Below are positions 12,744 to 20,300 of a stretch of 35,869 bases of DNA, one piece after another. Position 1 is the first letter of the stretch, and every line of letters begins with the position of its first letter. The stretch is from a virus: positions 1-35,869 of the IMG/VR virus record IMGVR_UViG_3300024332_000004; one strand, given 5' to 3'. Under the pieces are notes generated by a model. The model saw only the letters and a program-made list of their open reading frames with translations, did no database searches and was not told the DNA's origin. The position numbers and the translations under genes were made by a program.

Positions 12744-12905
12744 ATGAATACTAAACCAAACGCAATTGAGAGTGAAACTTTTAATCACCATAGAATACAA
12801 GAGCAAAGAAAAACTGAAGCAATTAAACTATTAAAGGATGATGGGTATATTATCTATAAAAGGTCTACAAAAAGTCCTAGGATATACAACACATTAGGTA
12901 TTTAG
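12744..12905 (+). CDS. Small hypothetical protein, 53 aa
   Basis: This short ORF is the last gene on the + strand, starting 3 nt after the Nmad1-like gene. It is polar and basic (HHRIQEQRKTEAIKLL, then DDGYIIYKRSTKSPRI), with a probable helix followed by a strand. Its stop overlaps the stop region of the convergent holin gene by 4 nt. It has an in-frame, uninterrupted body and the codon use of its neighbours. No family is recognised. Confidence 0.5.
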   Translation: MNTKPNAIESETFNHHRIQEQRKTEAIKLLKDDGYIIYKRSTKSPRIYNTLGI

Positions 12906-13366
12906 TTTTTCTTTATTGATGAATATTTTTCAAATCCTCTTGATCCGAAATATGCAACGTATATCGTAACTAAGAGGGTTTTTAAAAGTTCTACCCAACT
13001 TTCGTCAATATCAAACGCTATGTCTAATGCATCTAATGTGATGTAAAGAGACGTAACTACAGTTAAATATATTAATGTTAGAGGTCTCGTATTTTTCGAG
13101 AGCCATGAATCACTTTTCATGTCTGAGTCCCAACGCTTACTCACCTCTTGTAATTCGATTTGATCTAGTTCTAAGAGTTTTAAAGCCTTTTCTTTATCTT
13201 CTGGAGGAAGTAGTTTTGGATCTTCCTTTTCTATTAAATTTTTAACTATCCCAAGAACACCAGAATTAGGCAATAGATCTCCAACTACATCTACGATTTT
13301 AGATCCACTACCAAGCAGGAATTTACCTACTTTAGTATCCTTAAATTTTTTCTTTGGTTTGCTCAT
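12902..13366 (-). CDS. Holin of the 3TM (GTA-like) type, 154 aa
   Basis: This protein likely makes the membrane lesions that release the amidase at the end of infection. The N-terminal half is basic then helical; a RWDSDMKSDSWLSKNTRPL segment (about 78-96) precedes two clear hydrophobic segments (about 96-116 and 125-141), separated by an acidic Asp-rich loop. This layout, with a W-S-x-N-x-RP stretch before the membrane helices and a GFEKY end, is the signature of the 3TM holin family. It is the last gene of the late - strand operon, following the amidase and small lysis-region genes. The stop overlaps the convergent + strand gene by 4 nt. Confidence 0.78.
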   Translation of the reverse strand: MSKPKKKFKDTKVGKFLLGSGSKIVDVVGDLLPNSGVLGIVKNLIEKEDPKLLPPEDKEKALKLLELDQIELQEVSKRWDSDMKSDSWLSKNTRPLTLIYLTVVTSLYITLDALDIAFDIDESWVELLKTLLVTIYVAYFGSRGFEKYSSIKKN

Positions 13367-13372
13367 GACTTT

Positions 13373-13624
13373 TTATTTTTTTTTACCTTCTAGGTATCCT
13401 TTTTCGTATTGCAATTCTTTTTCGATACCAACTATCCTGTCTTCTAATCCGTTAATGACTTTAATTTTCTTGTCTAACCTCTCATGTACAGTTGTTAACT
13501 CCACTTTTAAAGCAGTAAACTGAGCAAAAATAGTTCCTGCTGTAAATATAGCAGCCAACAAACCGACCACAATTGACCAATTGTTTGCTAAAAACTTATT
13601 TATGTTTACATCCTCCTTAGACAT
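13373..13624 (-). CDS. Membrane-anchored coiled-coil protein in lysis cassette, 83 aa
   Basis: There is one hydrophobic segment (about residues 14-37, WSIVVGLLAAIFTAGTIFAQF), followed by a charged heptad-patterned helix to the end (VHERLDKKIKVINGLEDRI and on). This is the shape of an inner-membrane anchor with a coiled coil outside, as in i-spanins and some accessory holins. The frame continues upstream only to a TTG at 13642; the ATG at 13624 is preferred and lies 4 nt after the preceding stop. It sits between two tiny ORFs and the 3TM holin. No lipoprotein partner was found, so the spanin idea stays tentative. Confidence 0.65.
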   Translation of the reverse strand: MSKEDVNINKFLANNWSIVVGLLAAIFTAGTIFAQFTALKVELTTVHERLDKKIKVINGLEDRIVGIEKELQYEKGYLEGKKK

Positions 13625-13628
13625 TGGA

Positions 13629-13769
13629 TTAGATATTACCAAATCTTCTTTTAGATTCCCATTGTACTTTTTTACTTTTAGATAAGTAAAGTTTTTTAGA
13701 AACTAATTTATTATAATTACTGCGTAAGGCATTTAATTGTGGCCCACTATTGCTGCTTGTATCACTCAT
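13629..13769 (-). CDS. Tiny basic hypothetical protein, 46 aa
   Basis: This short ORF was found by hand reading of the - strand. It starts MSDTSSNSGPQLNAL and continues into a strongly basic helix (NKLVSKKLYLSKSKK, KRRFGNI). Its ATG overlaps the preceding ORF's stop by 8 nt, and 4 nt separate its stop from the next ATG, which fits the tight packing of the operon. No family is recognised. The coupling and the lack of other content in this stretch are the evidence. Confidence 0.45.
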   Translation of the reverse strand: MSDTSSNSGPQLNALRSNYNKLVSKKLYLSKSKKVQWESKRRFGNI

Positions 13770-13929
13770 TACCTTCCCACCATTTAATGTGAATCATTAT
13801 AAATATTAAATAAATATTTAACTCATAACTATTATCTATTTCGTCTGGTTGATAGAATGCCCACCCCAACATAGGGCCGATTCTAAACCGTTCTGAAATA
13901 GCAACTACATAACCACTATTATCTTCCAT
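13762..13929 (-). CDS. Small conserved-looking phage protein, 55 aa
   Basis: This short ORF was found by hand. The ATG lies 11 nt inside the end of the amidase gene. The sequence VVAISERFRIGPMLGWAFYQ, then an acidic turn (PDEIDNSYE) and ELNIYLIFIMIHIKWW, recalls a small uncharacterised protein often found near lysis genes in phages of flavobacteria. It looks like a small beta sheet or a hydrophobic hairpin rather than a clear membrane helix. Family recognition is from memory. It is probably real because of its pattern and coupling. Confidence 0.55.
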   Translation of the reverse strand: MEDNSGYVVAISERFRIGPMLGWAFYQPDEIDNSYELNIYLIFIMIHIKWWEGNE

Positions 13930-14362
13930 ATTTATCTGCTATAGGTTTATATTCTATTTTAGCATCGAAGCAAGGACAAGCCTTGGTTGAGAAATCTCTA
14001 TGACCATAAACCTCAGCACCTGGATAACTAGCACAAAGATAACCAATTAGGTATTCTAAACTATCTTTTTGTGCATCCGTCCTTGTATCTTTTGCAATCC
14101 ATTTACCGTCTTCACCTCTTTCAGACTCTACTCCTCCTACATATGTAATACCGATACTACTTTTATTTTTATTCTTGACATGAGCACCTTGCTTTTCAAT
14201 TGGTCTCCCCTGATTTATTGTACCATCTAATTGCACAACATAATGATACCCAATTCCTGACCAACCTCTTTTCTTATGCCATTTATCAATGGTGCTAACT
14301 GATATCGGCTTACCTTCTTGTGTCGCTGTGCAATGCACAATTATTTCTTTAATTTGTCTCAT
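13919..14362 (-). CDS. N-acetylmuramoyl-L-alanine amidase (T7-lysozyme-like endolysin), 147 aa
   Basis: This is a zinc amidase that cuts peptidoglycan between N-acetylmuramic acid and L-alanine to lyse the cell. It has the Amidase_2 fold of T7 gp3.5: zinc ligands H10 (IIVHCTATQ), H121 (YGHRDFS) and C129 (KACPCF), with catalytic Y39 in GIGYHYVVQ and K127 corresponding to T7 Y46 and K128. Length is near T7 lysozyme (151 aa). There is no signal peptide, so export should depend on the holin encoded downstream. Its ATG follows the stop of the 2815-aa gene with no gap. In T7 this enzyme also inhibits the phage RNA polymerase; no such polymerase is seen here. Confidence 0.92.
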   Translation of the reverse strand: MRQIKEIIVHCTATQEGKPISVSTIDKWHKKRGWSGIGYHYVVQLDGTINQGRPIEKQGAHVKNKNKSSIGITYVGGVESERGEDGKWIAKDTRTDAQKDSLEYLIGYLCASYPGAEVYGHRDFSTKACPCFDAKIEYKPIADKYGR

Positions 14363-17300
14363 CTATCGCTTTTTCTTGGTTAGTTTTTTGTATTTACCGT
14401 AATAAAATAATTCATAAAGTGCTGTGTTTCTAGCCTCTATTTTTAATGCCCTTACTGCTTCACCTAGTTCTTCACCTTTTAAGCCATATAAGTAATCTCT
14501 GTTCTCTCTTAAAACTTTACCTACCTCTTTAGCAGATTCCATTTTGTAAACTTGATACTCATCTCCATCCAGATATCTTGACTCTCCTAAATCGAAGTCT
14601 TCAATTTTTCTATTACTTGCACTACCTACAAAGACTCCTTCACCTACAAGATGTTTTGTTAAAGGATCACCGTTGTCTCCTAGTTTTATATCTAATGGCA
14701 TAAATTTTTGACCTTGGTGTGGTATAACAGGATCTCCGTAATTATCTACCATGTCATAAAGACCAGAATTTGCAAGTGGAATATCTCTATACAATTGATC
14801 AAGTGCTCCAGTTAGTGTACCTGTTCTTCTTGCTTTTATTGGATCACCCATTATTTCCATAGACTGTCTTACTAATTGTTTATGGAAATTAGGCAAGGCA
14901 ATTGAACTTGCTACACCAAACACCTTATTTGCTACTGCCTTAGCAGGATCGTTAGAATTTAATATTCTACCAAGATCTGATAAACCTTGTAACCAAGACT
15001 GTTGCAACATACTCATACTTGTTGTTAGTGCTACATAACTAAATAAATCTGCTGCACCTTCTCCTTCAATAGAGTTTCCATACTTATCACTTTCATATAA
15101 TGTTCCTGCTGCTGCTAAAATAAAATACAAAGGATGATCAGCATACGAAAAACTTAAATCACCAACAGTAACCGTAAAAGGTTTCCATCCTGCTTTTTGT
15201 AATTCATACTTTTTATTAAAGTCTTTAGGCCCTGCTGCTGAGATTTTTAATACACTATCATCATCATCTGCGTGAGACATTAGATATCCTACCAGACCTG
15301 TTAATGTACTTAACCCAATAGTTGCCTTGATATAAAGATCTGCTTTCTCTTCTTTAGAAAGTATTCTTGTTTTCCCACTTGCAACCCTTACTTTACCTCT
15401 TGCTGCTGTAACATATCCTACAGGTGTATAATGTAAGAACCTATTAAACACATTTGTTAATACTCTTGCAAATGGAATAAAGGTTGTCATAATTGGCCCA
15501 ACACCTTTCATCTGTCTAGACTGTACGATAAAGTTATATAAATAACTTAGTGCACCTTCTGGCTCATAATTAAATGTTGTTTTTGCAGCAAACTCTTCAG
15601 ACGTTCCTTGAATGGTCATGTCTCTATTACCCTCCATTATTTCATGAACTCGAATCTTGAACTGAGTTGTTCCGTCTTTATATCCATCATCTCTTGCTTC
15701 TGCTTTAGCCTTTTCTTGAGCCTCTTTAGAAGGATTTAAAATTGATTCTGCTCTTTTAATATCTTCTGGTGTTACATCTTTTCCTTTTTTCAGTCTGTTT
15801 GCTAATGCTCTTGATTGCATTTCTTTAGCAGAATGAAAAAACATTTGATCACCTGCTACCATTGCTCTTTGAACATACTTTAAAAAGTTTGGAGACCATG
15901 GTAATAGTTTAGAGTTTAATAGTTTATTTAGCACCTTGCTATTTGTATTAAACCTCCACCATTCTAACAAGACAGGACTATCAAATTTATCTGACCTATC
16001 AGACTTTACACCTGTCTCTAAGATGTGTTTTGCATTTAGCCACCCTTTACTTAGACCTTTAATAAGTCCTTCTGTTGCGTGAAATATTGCAGCAGGGTTT
16101 CCTAAAAACGCTTCTCTAATTGATGTAACCAGTAGTTCGTTACCAATTGACATGACATTTGCCATGATGTTTCTTATTTGTGTAGTTGTTCCAGACAATA
16201 TACTTGCATAGAAATACGCTTCAAATAATGATTTAAAATCAGTACCTACTAATGATGCAGTGTATTTATATTGATTTGCTAAAGCAGTTGACTTAGGCAA
16301 TCCTTCACTCGCATTATCTGACTCTTCTTTTAATCTTCTTACCTCAGCCTCTTGTTCTTTTGTTAAGGGATCTTTACCTGCTTCTTTAAGTTTTTTATTT
16401 ATCAAACCTATAGTTCTATCAACACTTAGTGCATCTAGTAGTTTGAATGCTTGAATAAACCTACCTGCTTTAGTCCCTTCCTTTGCCATCATTTCTACAA
16501 TTCCATTTATAGATGTAGATATTACATTTGCTTCAGCGACTTTTCCTTCTGCTCTTAATTTACTTGCTTCAGCCTCAAGGCCTTTAACAACTTTATTTGT
16601 AAGTGCTATTCTTACTTCTGGTAATAACCAGTCAGGATTAGATTTAATTATATTTATAGACTCTTCAAGACCTATGTTATCAAACATAAACTGAGCCTCT
16701 GCTTCAGTTATACTGTTTCTTTTTGGAATATAAGTTTTAGCCTCTTCTGAGATCTCTTCAAAAGTTTCTTGACTTAATACTTGTTCAAGTCTACTTGTGT
16801 ATTTTCTTTTTTCAGATCTTGGTGAGTCTTCTGGAACTTTACCATTGTACATTTCACCTAGTTCTTTTATAGAAATATCAGGGAATCTTCTATTAAAGTA
16901 TTCTACTAGTTGTTGTTCAGTAAAATTACCTTGGTCTTTTAACCTTTGTATACTTTCAGAGACTTGTTTTTTGTTTGTATCCCCTTCAAGTTGGAAAGAC
17001 ATTCCTGGATTTTCAGACTCGTTTAGAACTCTTACTGGTGCATACGTCAATCCTACTGTGGTTGGTAGTATCTGAATATGAGATCTTGGTTTACCATCTT
17101 TGTTTCTTGGTCGCCCAATTTCAATATTTGTATCAGTATCTGGATCAGCGAAATTATCCCTCCAATCGTTTCTGTCTTTTAGTATATGTAATTTAGTTCT
17201 AGCATCATTTGTTTTTGTATCAACCCCTATTGCTTTAGGATATGACTCATGTGCATCTGATTCAAACGTATCTAACTTACCACTGATTTCTAGTACAGCA

Positions 17301-20300
17301 TAAACTTTATTAGTTTCTGACTCGCTTCTCAACAATGGTTCACCTAGCATATATGATACAGCACTAGTCAAGTTGGCTTTGGAAATTCTTCCTCCTGTAC
17401 CAGTCATTTGTTCATATCCAATAGTCTCCTTAAAGAACTTAAATATTTGTTCGTTAGTTTTAGTTATTTTATCTGACTTAACATACTTCATTTTACCTTT
17501 AGCATCTAATGCTTTAGGGTTTACATTTGATGCAAGTAAGTTTAAAAAACTCTGGACAAAGAATTTTCTGTCTTCAAAAGAAGATTTATCATTTGCCAGT
17601 TTAGTTCTTATCAACTTTAAATTATTCTCAACTGAGAATCTTTTCTTTGTATTGGCTCTTAGTCCTGTAACTTTATCGATCATTACATTTTTGCCATTTA
17701 CAATTATAGGCTTGTTGTTCTTATCTAACTTTTTAGTTTTTTTAGTTTCTGTCTCATTAGCAGCCTCTACTAATGCATTGTTTACTTGTGCTTTTTTTAA
17801 ACCTAATCCTTTTATAAATGAGTCAGTAGTAAATATATCTACTACAGCGTTTGATGCTGTTGTAGAAGACAGTAGTTTGCTTGGTGTAGCAGTTACTAAT
17901 CCCATGTATATTTTACCGTCTGGATTCTTTTGAAGAGATTCATTTAAGGTTTTTACAAGAGAGTCAGCACCTGATTCTGTTGATGCCCAGAAGAATCCTT
18001 TTTCATGAAACTTGATAGGGTAGTACATACCACCTTTACCTTCTACAATTAGTTCACCATCTTTACTTATCTGACCAGAGAACGCAAAATCTGGGGTATG
18101 CAAAACCATATGTTTGTCTGCAAAATCCCTAAGAGTTTTATTCTTGGTAACGTAACCTGAGTCTTCTAATACCTTAAACTTGTTTCCGTTCTTATCATAA
18201 CTATAAGTTAATCCTGTAATTGGATCTTTAAAGTTTGCTTGGAAAGATAACTGGAATGGTATTTCACCATCATCATTTTGTATATCTTGATCAAGAAAGT
18301 CTTCATCATAAACCTCATCTAACTTAGAATTAGAGTCTGTTATCTTGTCTTTAATTGCTTCAGCATTTTTCAATGTTGGGTACATACCTGTAACCTCCAT
18401 GAAATTATCTTTTGCATCTTTAACATCTTGTGGTACTGCTAAATAGTTGCCTGGATTTTTAAGCATGATATCTACTAGATCCTGAACCTCAACTCTAGGT
18501 TGACTAGCGTTGTATTCACCTCCGTAAACCATGCCTTCAATTTCCATAGCAATAACATCTAACGCTTGACCTTCGCTGTTAGAGAACCATGCTCTTCCTA
18601 AAGTATTATTTATATTGTTTACATCTGAGTTGTCTATAAAAGATTGTCTCTTTACTTTGTAACCAATAAACGCTGCTTCTACAGGATCATAGAAACCTTC
18701 TCTGTTAGTTTTGTCTTCTTGTAGTGCCTCATATAAAGTTGTTCCTGCATCAATCCATTCAGCAGGTAATTCATTCATCTCTATAATTTGCTTCTCTACC
18801 TTTCTTCTTGTAGGTTTTGATACAGGCTTACCTGTCTTTGTGTTTATAATTTCAAGGTCACCCTCTTTATTATATCTTACTTCAATGTTACTATTGAGGG
18901 TTTTAAGTTTTGATCTTACAGGAACTATTTTTTCGCCAGTAAGAATCTCTGTACTTGCAATCTCTATAAATTCTCTTAGTGTTAAATCCTCTATACCTTG
19001 GTTTGTGTTTACCCCAAACTTTTGTTTAATAAAGTCAAAGAACTCTTTGATCCAATTATCCCAGATACCTTGTTCTTCTTGACTCTCAAATATTTTTGCT
19101 CCTCTTTGACCTATAGCAATTGCTAATGCCTCGTCTAATATTTTGTCTTCAGTGTATACTTTTTGTAAGTCAGGGTTTTTTGCTATCTGTGCTCTAAGAT
19201 TTTTAACTAAGTCACTACCTGCAATTAAAGACATCCCTTTATCCCAAAGTTCTTTTCTTTCTTCTTTAGCCAGTCTTGTCCATACATGACCAAACTCATG
19301 GATAGGTGTATCTTTGTTTGCTGTTTTAGGATTTATTAATACCCTGTTATTTACAGCATCGTATACACCCCTGGCTGCTTTCGCTCCTTCAGGTGTAACA
19401 TTTTGAGATAATGCTAACTCTTCAACTGCTTTAGCATCTACAACTATTTCAACACCAGGGAAATTTTCTTTCAACCTTTTTATTAAAGGACTTAGATAAT
19501 CATTATTTGCTTTTGCTGTAGTTACTTCGTCTTTTGTAAATAAAGGTTTAGGTTTAGATTTAGAATCTTTTTTAACAACTAATTCAGACCACAACTTTGG
19601 ATCTATACCAAGTCTTTTAAACTCTCTGGAATAATAATCTTTATTGTTCTCACTAACTTTTACACCGTTCTCAATACTTTGTATGTAATACTCTTTAACT
19701 TCCTCATCGGTATTAATATCAGCAACTTGTCGAAGAATAGAATTAAACCATGGGTAACCATAACTACTATGCTCAATACCAGTTACAGTATTTATAGTAC
19801 CGTTAGATGCTATTTTAACTCTTTCTTCTATTTCTTCCTTTAATGGTCTTTTAGGATCTTTAGGTTTTACTTTACCTCTTTTCTTTTGTAACCCTTTAAT
19901 ACCACCTTCACCTACTATGATTCGACCTTGTTCGTTTCTTTCATATTCAGGTTCAGGTTCAACTTCGGTTTCAGAGTTATTTTCTGTTTCCAGGTTTTGG
20001 TCACCCTCAACATTTGCTCCAGTGTTGATGGCTTGTTGTTTTTGTCCTTCTTTAACTGCTTCATTTGCTATGTTATCTACTTCTTCTTCTGTTGTATTTT
20101 CATTTACTTCAGGAATAACATTCTCTCTACCATCTAATACGTTGTCAGGATCATTGTTTAATGCTGCATCTATTTCATTGTCAGTTGATACTGCTTGTTC
20201 TGTAGAGACTGGTGTTGTACCATTACCGTCCACAGGAGGATTCTTAGGTTCTTGTTTGGTTTTTGGTTTAGACTTTTTATTATCTTGTAATTCTTTTGCA

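Noticed and set aside
12880-12930. Bidirectional terminator at the convergent junction
   Set aside because: Only a 4-bp CCTA/TAGG pairing with a long loop can be drawn, which is too weak to call.
17129-17150. DxDxD string in the 2815-aa protein as a virion RNA polymerase motif
   Set aside because: The DPDTD sits in a polar linker-like context, without the hydrophobic strand and DxDGD form of polymerase active sites.
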